Assembly (NCBI RefSeq): GCF_036370855.1
Contig: NC_088132.1
Location: forward strand, 59,000,841 to 59,064,840
Source of the DNA: Dromaius novaehollandiae
Lineage: Eukaryota > Chordata > Aves > Casuariiformes > Dromaiidae
DNA length: 64,000 nucleotides
Direction: 5' to 3'
The notes below the pieces were generated by a model, which saw only the letters and a program-made list of their open reading frames with translations, made no database searches and was not told the origin of the DNA. A program made the position numbers and the translations under genes. Below are positions 48,876 through 61,060 of the stretch, one piece after another. Numbering within the stretch: the stretch's first letter is position 1; each line of letters starts with the position of its first letter.

Positions 48876-51751
48876 ATGTTACGAAATTACTTTCATTTCA
48901 GGACAAATATTTTGTTTACAGAAAAAGTGATATGCCCAGGTAGATTTATGCAAACCCTTTTTGTTATATTAATCTTTATGTACAGTAAACTGAAAGGGTA
49001 GATGTTTTCACAAAAAGATAAGTATATATAATTAAGATTCAGATTTAACTGTAGTTTCAGAAATACAGGTACATGAGTCATTTCTAGCATATCCTCTAGC
49101 TAACTTGTAATGCTTTTCTTAAAAGAAGGGATAGCATAAACAGATTAGAATAGTCATTTATATCAGCAATGCCTTCCAAAGCACAGAACAATCCGTATCG
49201 ATGTAAGCAAGTGAGTTACTTGCTTAAGGATTGTTTCTCATTTATTTCACAATGAAAATACAGAGTAAAGTCACTAAAATAATGGATTCACACCAGATCT
49301 ATACCACCATGATTAAGATTGGAATCTGATACTTAAATTACTTCTTGCTTTAGTCATACAATTTTAAATTAAAAAGAACAACTACCATTTACAGAAATAT
49401 CACAAAAAGACAGGTTTTGCCATACCAAATAAGTTCCTTGGTATATTCAGTTCAGCAGTGAAAGTAATTAATACCTGACAATTCAAAGTTAAACAGAGAA
49501 GCTAAACCAAAACTCCTTACTCTGACTAGTTGTGTCTTCTGAGCAATCCTTTCTTTCATTTCACTTTGTCTCATTTTTTATGATCTTCCCTGTGCTTGAA
49601 ATGTGCCTAGCCCTGTTCTTTCCTTCTTATCCTTTCAACAAAGCTCTTCTGCCCTCACTGACTACTCCACGTGTGCTCTTGAGCCCACACATCATTTAGG
49701 TTGGATGGGTAGCCCTTCCAGAGAAAAATATTTTCTTCATGTGTATTTTTGTATACACTTATAGCCGAGTAACTCATTAGTTCACCTATCCAACTGTGCA
49801 ATGATTTATGGGAGTGGAAAATAGGAAGAAACTTTTCTTCTCAGCCCCTCTAGTAATCAATATATACGTGAGCTTTGATCATCTATTTCTCAGCTTATAC
49901 AATCCTCCTTACCTATTAGAAAATTATCTAACATAAAAAATAATAATTTATCTGATCACCATGAAAAAGACAGAAATTACTGAAAATCTATTTATTTTCT
50001 ATGTAGCACGAAACCTTTTCAATTTTTCTGCTATTGCTGGCCACCACTTTGCAAAGCAAACATTTCAAATACTCTGTGACCACAGTTTGTATAAAAAGAT
50101 TTCAGTAGTAAATACCTACCTGTTTTGTCTAGATTTACAAAGCAAAGAAAGATACAATTTGAATTTCATTTTTTTGTTAAAGAAAGGTTCAACTTCCAGT
50201 CACTCAGTCTAATAGACAAATTGCGGAAAAATGTCATTAAATGTAATAAAATTATTTAATAAAATTATTCAAGGGTATATTCATTTAACTTCTGTTCTCT
50301 AATTTTTAATCATAGAAAGGAAGAAGATAAAATTTTCAGCTGAGATGTAAAATAAAGAGAATATATATGAGATTACATATTCTGCCATGTCTATCTATCT
50401 AACCATATATTTGCACAGATCTAATAAGCATATATGAATGACTCTTCTCCTCACTCCCCTACCTCTCTCCTTTCTCTCTCTAATAATGAGACCAGTTCGA
50501 GTAATTGGTAGAATCCTAAAATGTGGTGATATAAATAGAGAGTACATCTAAAACCAAAATATTCTTTCTTTTGTCTATGATTAAGATGATCCATACTGAG
50601 AAGTTTTCTTGCAGGGTAAGAGATTAAACAGCACACAGTTCTCCCTAACATGGCATTTACTGAGATCCTGACCACGAATGTTAGAGGAACCAAAACAGTA
50701 TTGCTCAAAGCATGCTACATTTCTGTACCCTGTGGTCTTACATACTAGTGTGGGGGGAAGAAATGTTGGGAATTGGAGAGCAATTCTGGAAAAAAACAAA
50801 AGAATGCTAATTTATTATTTATTTGGGAAACAGAGCCCTACCCAAGGAGTTATTCTAAACAACTTGACTGTCAGATGAACTATACCTCTGCAATTTTTCA
50901 GTATCCTACACAATAAAAACAACCTTCACCTACAAGCAGCTACATACAGTCAGTATCTTTTACGGACAACAGAAGCAGACAAAGCTTGTACCTCCACTTC
51001 TTCATTTGCAAAGCAATGACATTAACAGTTATTTACCTTCAAAAAGAAAAAAAAAAGCAGCATATTTCCCAAAGGAAAATTCGAAAAATAACAGCATTCT
51101 CTATAGTCAAACTTCTGTTTATGATAATATACCAGCAGACTGAGCCACATGACAGGGAAAATATAAATGGCTCCAAGCTTAATTGCAACCCACTCGATGG
51201 AAAAGACTGAAAAGAGTGCACTAAGAAAAGCCACAATGAACTAGTTTCTTTAGATGGCTCTCACTCTTTCCAGTGTAAACTGGAAGCACATCTGAAACAA
51301 ATAATAAACAGGTGCTACTGCTTTGCGGGTCAGTAACATAAGTACTTTTAAGAGCTTCCAGAGAAAGCTGTAATACCACCACCATTTCCTGTAATGGAAA
51401 CATATGCATATTACGCCACTTGGGGAACTAAATAGTTTGACACCTTGCAGTTCGCAATGCATACCACACAAAAGGATACCCTGGGTATTCTCCCAGTAAC
51501 TAAAAGTGATCTCTGTAGTTCTCCAGACTTTTACTGCAGTAGAAATCTTCAGTCCAACTATGCAACTCTCCCTATCACTTAGTTGGTTATTCCACTCTAA
51601 TACTTAAGTAATATATAACGAGGTCCACATAGAACAGAAGTTTACTTCTATTACAGTATGAATTATTTAAGGGAAGCAGAAAGGATTATTCACGCAACAG
51701 CCGATTCTGAATAGTACAAACCTTACTGAGACAAAGCCTTGTCCTACAGAA

Positions 51752-51786
51752 AGAGCAGGGACACTGCAGAAGAGCAGGGACACTGC
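51752..51786 (+). repeat. 16-bp direct repeat, 19-bp period
   Basis: AGAGCAGGGACACTGC at 51752-51767 recurs exactly at 51771-51786. Confidence 0.95.
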
Positions 51787-52560
51787 ATGCTGTTGACAAA
51801 GGAGATCTGACTGATACAGCCTGGCTGGATTTCCAAAAGGCTCTAGACAAAGAAACTAAGCAACTGTGGGATAAGAGAAAAGATCCTCATACAGATAAGA
51901 AAAGCACCTAATAAAATGAGAAACAAACAAAAAAATTTATTTCATGTTGGAGAGGTCACCAGTGGATTTCTAAAGGAATTTGTGCTGAGACCCATACTGT
52001 TCAGCATATTCCAAATGACCTGGAAAGGGGACTGAATAGCAAGATTACAAAGTCTGTGGATGATAAGAAGTGATTTAGGGTAGGAAAGACAAGGGGCTGA
52101 CTGTGAAGAACTACAGAAAGCGCTTATGAGACTGTGCAACTGGGCATTAAAATAGCTAACGATATTTACCATAGATATATGTGAAGTGATGCATGTATGA
52201 AATAACAATCCTAAATTCACACATAAAATGATGGACTGTGAGCTGCTCATTATTGTCTGGGAATAAAATCTCAGGATCATGACAGATTGAGCTGAATTTT
52301 CTGTGGAATTATGTCAGTAATTCTCAAAAGGAAACTGAATGCAAGGAATTATTAGAAAAGGACTAGTGAGCAAAGCATAAAGCAATATACAACTGTAAAA
52401 TTTTTGTAGTTCTGGTCTTCCCATCTCAAAAATAATACAGTACAACTGAAAAGGTTTAAAAAACAGTGACAAAGACAGGTGAAATCCATATTCCCTCAGG
52501 AATTAAAAACCTCTGCCAAATGTACATTCTGCTTAATTGAATTGGTACATTCCAAAGAAC
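51770..52560 (+). mobile_element. CR1-type LINE, reverse-transcriptase part
   Basis: Plus-strand translation near 51800-51850 gives GDLTDTAWLDFQKALDK, matching the CR1 RT region usually reading TDxVYLDFSKAFD. It is followed by remnants of SGVPQGSVLGPILFxIFxND near 51955-52020, of LxxWAxxNxMxFNxxKCxVMH near 52130-52195, and of VLVFPSQK-type sequence near 52410. Multiple frameshifts and stops; a dead fragment. A 16-bp duplication (51752-51767 and 51771-51786) overlaps its left edge. Confidence 0.85.
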
Positions 52561-55500
52561 TCCAGGGACCAGACTGCTTTGATCTTCGGCATCTGCAAAA
52601 GAGGGTTTTTCCCATCTTGAGTGATGTTGGGCCAAATGCATTCAAATCCTTACTGTCTCACTTGACAGTGGACCAATCAGCATAACAGGCCAAACAGTTT
52701 GAGTACTTACTACTCCGACACGATGAGCTATCTGAGCGACACCACATCCTCTTGGTAATCTTTAGTACATTTGATGTGACTACAGTCTCCAGTTGAACCT
52801 AACCTCTCAGCATTTGACTATACATTGTCTACAATGGCAAATCACGCTACTACGCAGCACAAATCCACAGCAAGAAAATCTAGAAAATGCTGAAACACTA
52901 TATGAGATACAAAATTCCTTATTTGGGAAATTTTTTCTGTTTTTGCCAGTAATAGCCGGATTCCAACTGGGCTCACCTACCTTCCCTGAACAAATATAAT
53001 CTTGGATATATGCTCAAATTCAATTACATACCATTTTTCTTCAGTCGCCAAAGTCATTTCATGGAACACCTCCATGTTATTCTATCACTTCATAAAGCCT
53101 TCTTTTAATAGCATCTGAGCGTGTTGCTATCAGAATGGCTGGATCACCTCTCTGAGCTTCTAGCCACCTGCTGTCCTTTCCATTGGGTGACAAAAGAATT
53201 GGTTTTTTGCTGGTAGGCACCACATAAGCAACAATTATTACTAGAACAGTATTGCAAAGAAGTCCTGCCTGTTTGCAAAGGATTCTCAGGAGAATTACAT
53301 ACATTGGGACCGCTCATGTTTTCAGACATATGTATCTGCTAATGCAGGCTGGAGATACACATACAGAGTTACGACTGTGACAGATGCACTTACCACAGGA
53401 TTGCATTAGTTACACATTAAGACCAAGGAACACAGATGTAACAAAGTTTCATCCCATAGCCAGAAGACAGGTAACTAATGAATTGCAAAAACTAGGGCTT
53501 GCAGTAATGTCCTTTCTCAGCTCTGGGGAATAAGGTGGCATTTAAGTCACACATACGTCCAAAAAAGACTCTGCATTTAAAAGAATACACTCTTGTACAT
53601 AGAGAAATCACTGAAGATGGTCACTGCAAGAAGACAGGCTTTCAAAAGGTAGGGTCATCTGACAATGACCAATCTTAGGGCAATAAATTAGATGGTCAAT
53701 TACTTTTTTTATATTCTGATGAGATGACACTCTAAAACATACCAAGTGATTCAAAAGAAAGTTTCTTTAATTTATAAAAATTTTTTTATTAGAAAGGAAT
53801 TAACTTCTCTGTATGTTACAGGGTAGTGTTCCACTTAATACTTTAAGCGAACACTGGAAAAGACCACACAGGCTACTGTCACTAGAATTTAAAAGCAAGA
53901 GACAGTAACTGGTGATATTTTCACAGCAAGCCAATGCATATCCCTCCCTGCCTCATCTGATCTGATTAGTAGCCTATAAAAACCACAGAGGAGATCCCTA
54001 GACAGAAGTCTGGGACTGGCAAACCAAAAACACTTATCCACGAAACCTGAAAGGAGAGAGAGTATTTTCTACCATGCTCATTATCAGCTTTAAAATCAAC
54101 ATACTATTTTAATCATCCAAGAAATCCCTATTGTATTCAACAGCTTCTATACATTCTCATAAAAATGGTAATAGTATCATTCACCTATTGCTTCCATTAA
54201 AATAAATCAAGGATTTTGCACACTATGGCTTCTCTTCTAATGCAAATCACCTCACTCTATTATCAGGATTTGAAACGTTTATGTGATACCTATTAAATAA
54301 AAAGGAGTTTCTCCCCAGTGGTGCAAAATCACATGTAATTACTTTTCTATCAATAGACACTGCAGACTTCTTCAAACCACCTGAGCCTGTTATTCTACTG
54401 CAATAGCAGAAATTGTAAGTAAAAAGAAGCACAGATTATCTTAAATGTTACAGAACTATACATAAAAATTACTCTCATGGAAACAGTTTCAGTATCCCAT
54501 AAATCTGACTAGATGCAGAGACACAGAACTTGCACGTTTGGCAGGTTCACTGTCCCTTACTAATGCTTAGCTGTGGAACAGCAGGGCTTGAAACAGCAGC
54601 AGTCTGTTAGAGTTTTAAACAAAACACACTGAAACCAATAGGAACCTTTCTATTAATTCCAGTGAGCTCAGAATTAGACTCCTAAGCATCAGTAGAAACA
54701 AAGAGGCAACTTCTAGCAACTCCTAGCAATTTCTTTTAATCAAACAAACAGAGCTAAATTCCCCTTTATACATACACTTCAGTAGAGATAACCATGTTTT
54801 ACATGAAACCTTTATATGAAAGGCTTATACATTTGCATCCGCAACAATCATTTCTGGCAGCATGCAAGTTTTAAAACAACAAAAGAAAAAAAGACCGGCA
54901 TAAATTAAAGTGATTCTGAAATCAAAACAAATCAAAAACACCAATATATCATTTACCAAGTCTCACAGGCAAAAGCTTATGAAAAGAATCAGTCACAGCA
55001 CACAATCCCAAGAATGTTACCAGAAATTGAGTCTTATGGAGCAGTGGAGAAAACTGAATTCCAGAGTCATTTTCTCTGCTACAAAATCCTTGTCACTAAG
55101 CTCAGAAGTTAAGATCTAGAAACTGTTTACTTAAACATATCACTCGATCTTCCCTGCAGCACTGAAACAGAAGAAAGGCAGTCTTCAGGTACCAGGCACC
55201 AAAACACATGAACAGTCAGAAAAGGAAATACTAAGCTGAGAAATGAACCACAACTTTACTGCAGTAAAACTCAGGAAGCCAAACTATAACTTATCCTTGT
55301 GGTCAGCATAGATTCCCACACCCACATCTTCTGAATCTTCTTTGGACTGAATTTCTCCAACTGTCCAATAGTTTCCTCCCTAAAGGAGGAAATTCTCAGG
55401 TCACATGGAAAGCCCACTGTAGGCTGTACAAATTATTGACTGTATGTCCCCTAAAGCAATTAGAAACAGTTGCCAATTCAATGCTTAATTGATTTAATTT

Positions 55501-58500
55501 TCAGTAAACTGGGAATAAAGAAAAGGGTCAGACCAATTAAATATTTAATTTCTATGGGTTCTAATAAAAAGAAAATTAACGTGAAAACCAAGGGTTAAAT
55601 TCATAAGTGGATGTACCTGACAAAAATGAGAGAGAGGTTATCTCCTGTTTTGCCAAACAATCTAAGCCTAGCACTGGGGATAAATTTCTGGGCTTTTGGG
55701 ACTCGAGTTGCTGGGCCCAATTGCCCTGATTGTTAAAAGGTGCCTGAAGTGAGATGGCCGGGTTTCCAGGAGAGTGCTCCCCAGCAGCCTGTACGACATT
55801 CCAAGATGGAGGTTTTCTCCAGCTTTCCTGTTTCACATCATATAATGAATGCAAATATTTTGAATGACAAAAGAGAAAATAAGTCTTTAAATTGGTGATG
55901 GGATATTCAGACGGGATTGCCTAACTTCAATTTCACTCATACCGGATTTGTACATAAGACTTTGAATTTATATAGGAATATATGCAAATATGGTGAGTAT
56001 ATCATTTGGAACAGATTCTTAGGTCTTTACTATCCTTTAAATTTTAATTTATGTATGTGTTCTTCTAGCATCCATAAATTCAAAATACTCTGCGTGCACA
56101 AAATGTTTGGGGCTTAATCAAATTATTCAACAAATAATTCCAAAGCAGAATTAAGGATTCTACCTTACACAGAAGCAGAGAGAGAGATAATGGTAAATGA
56201 AAAAAAAATCCAGATTACCTTCAGTATTTCCCTGTTTGGAAGTACCTGGATCTGGGGAGAATGGATAGAGGGGCAGTGAGGAGGCTTAATATGGGAACAT
56301 AATATATATTCTCGAGCATATATCTTTTCTGGTGAAGGTCAATTTAGCAATTGGAAAGCTGTACTCATCATGTTGACTGGGTTCACACATAACAAAAGTA
56401 GTACAGATCTATGGACAGGGTCAGCAATCTAAGCTGACACGGGATTTCCATTCTACTTGAATTTCTTTGTTTTATGGTTTGGATTAAGCACCAACAACTA
56501 ACATAAGACTTTACCTACATATCAGTAGATCAGATTATCAGGAGATAATATATTAAACATGGTTCCAGTTTTTAATCTAACATAAGCACTAGACCAAACT
56601 GCTATAACTAGTTATTACAGCACAGAGAACAACAAACATAGTACATTTTTCATTTCTATTAATGAATATTAAATCAGTCTCTTCCAAACTCTTTGAAAAT
56701 CTGGACTATGTCCCTAATGTAGTAAGAAAATTTATAAAGTCACTAAAATCTTTAACCTGTCAGATGGCTCAACATAACTACTCACCTGCAAGAAAAGAGC
56801 AGAACTAAAATGTCCAAGGAAATCTTTTTGAAAAATAAAAAAAAGATGAACAAAAGGAACAGCTAATATTTTTACAGTTAGGAGATGTTTTTAGATCATA
56901 TATATCTTCTATTTATAAATGTAAAATCTTTTTAAATGCCTCATTCCTTTGACAGTTCGGCAGTTTGGAAATTCACAGTTGTTGTTCATGCATTTACAAA
57001 AGGAACCAGAGGGGAAGAAGGATATTTCTCTTCCCTATAGCTACAGAAGAATAAAAAGGCATTATAAGTAGATGAAGATTCCCCAGGAACCATCTCTGAT
57101 AAAGACAGTGCCTTTTGCTATCCCGCAGCCACGGAAGCAAGCCTGGAACAAGCGTTTCACTGTAGAAGGAATGCTGCATGTGCTCGCACACTTGGACTGC
57201 TGGCTACACTGCACAATGCAGAGCCATGCAAAGATTTCAGAACTTATATCAAGGGATGAACATTTCTCCTGGTAATTTGGTGAAGTTTCTGTACCTTCCA
57301 CTGCAGTACATATATAACAAGATTGCCTGAATTATATGAATGATTCAGATTTGTTTGGGTACAAAGTACATTTAAAGCCACTTCAACTATCACTTGCCCA
57401 TAAACAGAAAATTTTGCACTGTGCGTCATACAGATGCAGTAGAAACTTCATAGATGGTGCTGCATTGAAATTTTAGTTCAGCATTTTATATATATAAAAA
57501 AAAACAAACTCAGGGGAAGGTAACAACAAAAATTACCTCTCACTCGACTGGATTCCTTGAGGCAGGCTATTGCCTAGTTTGATTGCTTACCATGAAATGC
57601 ATGAGACAAAGCACACTCCAAGAGAAGTTTTAAGAAATTCTCTCTAATTGTTCCGACAAAGTACATACTGATATCTTGGCAGGAACGCAATACATGTTCC
57701 TCCTGCAACTGATTCTGCTCTGGGATCCAGTGCGCAGAGGACAGGCAAATGGGGTATAATCTGTCCTGGCTGAGACTGACAATCTCAGCAGGATCAGTTT
57801 GGTCCTATGCAAATTGTCTTACGTTCTTTAGTGATAACTGCTAAACTTCAGCAAACATCAGTCAACGAACTGTCAAAAAATGAAATTAGAAATACCTTCC
57901 ACAAAATGCAGGACACTTTTGCAGCTTCCTGAGTAGAATTCTAGAAGCAGCTATGCATGAGAAGAATGCCTACATACTCATTTTTAAAAGTACAGCATCA
58001 CTTGGAATCTACATGAAAAACAAACGGATACACCATAGATGTCTAGCCTATTCTTTCTTGGGATATATGATTTGAAGGAACTTCATTGCATTTTCCTCTG
58101 AATTAACTGAACATGAAACTCCTACTTCAGTGACTGAAATTTTGTGAAGAGATGGAGACAATGGCAGGAATCAGAAAAAAATGTTATTGACACATACCAT
58201 AATACATACAGCTACCATCATTATCACAATAAAGTCAAGATGGGTCTTACTACATGTCTCAGAATACATACATATATTTTAAATCTTGACCAACACTTGC
58301 CCTATTATATTTGCAGTTGTTTTGAGTCAATTGCTAATTTATTCTTTCTGAGAGAATATCTACAAGGAAATATAGAAAAAAAAATTTTGTTCTACAACAG
58401 GAGAAGTTAAATATAAAAGTTCCAGTGTCTGACTGTAATAACTGAACAATACTCTAAGGCCAGGCAGTTTATTTGAATTATTTTAATGAAACCTTCATAT

Positions 58501-59948
58501 ACAAGGAATATGTTTTGTGACCTGGCTGTTTTTACGTACACGTTATTTTTTGTACTTTAACAAACCTATAATCAGCAGGTTATTCAGTGCTTCTCAGTCT
58601 TTTGCTTTCTTTTGAAACACCACAGGGAAAAAAAAAAATAATAGAAACCAAAAATAAAAGTTGCGAGGGAATTCTGGACAGTACCATCTAATTAAGAAGC
58701 ATTTTCCCTCTTTAAGATAATAAACATCATCAATATGAGAGTAGAAAAATATCTTCATGGTTATTTCTTCCAAAAGTTTATCACAGTGTTATGCTGCTGT
58801 TACTGATATTTGATGCTTCGGAACACAGACAACTCCTCTCACTGCTGGAGGGGAAATGTTGCATATTGTTTGCAAAGATTCAGTCACAGGATGCATTTCA
58901 CTTCATCTACAATAATACTCTTACCTCCAGACATCTACACAGGTAAAGTAATATTAGCTTTTCTTCGCAGTCTTTTAAAGCCTAGCGTTTTTCCTTTCTG
59001 CTTAGATTAAATGTATGAATAAATGAAATATTCCATGGTGGTTCTAAATGATAATTTCAAAAGTCAATAGCCCTTTGAAAGTTATGATTTTCCCATTTCA
59101 GTTACATCTGTATAACCTTGTCTTTGCCCATCCTCATTTGTAAACTAAATTTTTAAGGTGCACAAGTAGGTGTGATGCCTTAATTAACAGGCTGCCTGTG
59201 ACAGTCCAGGGGAAAAATGAAAACCTTTTAGAAAAACATGAAAACGAGTCTGCTATAGTCATTTCTAAACGCTGACAGCTCCATGGGCTAACAAGGTCTT
59301 TGAACATATATACTTTTAACTAATTTCTTTCTTTTTTGAACTCTGATGTATGCAGCAATTATTTCCCCTCAAAAAGGAAATTCTGGAAATGTCAAGGGCT
59401 CCTCCAGCCTATACTGTGACAATGAATTACTGAAGAAATAAGGTTTTTTGCTACTTCACAGAAGAAAGACATTTTGTGACCTTTTGCTGCTCTATGGCAA
59501 TAATGAGTTTTCTACAAAACTCTGAGACTTTCTGTTGCTTTATTAAAACAAAAATTTTTGAGGAATAGCCATGACCTTAACCTTGCAAGAATTAATAGAA
59601 TACCGATTTTGAAGAAACAGATGAAGCCTGAGGCACTATAATTTCCTATTGTCATGTTGATGATGCATAGGTCTGTGCCATACATGGAAACTCACACAGT
59701 GAAGTTCACTGATCTTGAATCATTTAGTAGAACGTTGGGAACAGTTAGCTCCAACCTTCATTATTGTTCCTTTTAATTTTAGTTCTCTCTTAGTGATGTT
59801 TGATTTCAAATGCAAGATTTACATTAGAATATCATGGTCAGTCTGCTACCTTTCAAAATGCTCTCCTAAACTTAATGGCAATAGTAAGCATATAAAAATA
59901 TTCTTGCTGTTGTTTCCAAGTATTTTTCACCTTGGTTTCTTACAATCA

Positions 59949-59952
<4 letters not shown>

Positions 59953-59991
<39 letters not shown>

Positions 59992-59994
59992 TTT
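59953..59994 (+). repeat. (TA)15 microsatellite followed by T12
   Basis: Fifteen TA units at 59953-59982, then twelve T. Likely length-variable and cruciform-prone. Confidence 0.97.
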
Positions 59995-60559
59995 AATGAA
60001 ACTACCCAGTAAAATCCAGGACTATTAATGGCAGCAAAAAATCCCCACAAACTTCAACAGGGCCAAGCATTTATCCGGACTATTACACTCTTACACAATT
60101 ACATAATTAAAAAAAAAAAAAGTTATTCTAAATGACAGTAAACTACTCACTAATAGAGCCTACAAGATCAAACATTGCAAAGTGTGATCTTCTAAAAGGA
60201 AGCACTTTATTTTTACTTCTCCGGGAAAAATATGAAAAATTTATTAGGTTTTTAAACCTTATTTTTTTTCCAGGAAACAGATTTAAACTGACTGGAATAG
60301 TATTTATGAATTACTGATATCAAAGGTCACATTTAGAAACCCTTATATATCAAACACACAAACCCCTCTTGTGTTACTATGAAATAACACTCATACCTGT
60401 CCTGGATTAAAATTAACAGATTTCCAAATCAGAGAGATTTCATTTGACAAAGGTAATCTAGCCTCTAGACCTTATGCATTGAGAGCTGCATAAAAATATA
60501 AAATATTAGTGTTATTTTCAAATAGGTATAGTATCTAATAGAGCATAGAAAAGAAGCCG

Positions 60560-60770
60560 TAACAAGGGATGTCTGAATTCCAGTCATGATACTGGCACTG
60601 GGCATATTATCAAGTGACTTAACATCTCTAAATTCTAAAAGAGAGTCTCTATATCCCATAGGAAACATGGGGATTAGTATCTATGACACTCACCGAAAGG
60701 GCAATCATCATATTTAATACTGACAGTAAGGTATTTAGTACTGGATACTATAGTGACAGATGGTTCACAA
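60560..60770 (+). mobile_element. MIR-type SINE fossil
   Basis: In order it shows GTCTGAATTCCAGTCATGAT, CAAGTGACTTAACATCTCTA, ACATGGGGATTAGTATCTAT, GACACTCACC and a diverged tail with TTTAGTACTGGATACTATAG. This follows the MIR pattern of core, 'aagtcacttaacctctctg', 'aaatggggataataatacc' and 'tgtaaagcacttagaa'. Strongly diverged, as expected of an amniote-age element. Confidence 0.65.
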
Positions 60771-61060
60771 TCAGGTGCAGGAGACCAGGGAGGTGAGGCA
60801 AAGTATAACTACAGGCCAACTTCCCCAACAACAAGAGCTGCACCTCAAAAACTTCATGTAGCTGACAACCACAGGAAAAACACTACATGTCTCTGTGACC
60901 TGAATGGCAGCAGAGTTGTGGCTGGCTGGAGCTATGGCCTCCCATAGGGACTGTGGCTGAGTTTTGCACACGACTGTCAGACCAGCGTGAAAGCACCATG
61001 AGAAGTGGCTGAGTACCCTGTGTGGCTCCAGGGCCACATGTTGGTCACACCTGCCTTTTC
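60771..61060 (-). mobile_element. Possible hAT-like DNA transposon remnant
   Basis: On the minus strand the right-hand end reads CAGGTGTGACCAACATGTGG-CCCTGGAGCCACA, resembling the start of hAT-family elements (CAGGGGTG...CAAACTTTTTGGCCC-type termini). No second terminal repeat or transposase was recognised. Tentative. Confidence 0.25.
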
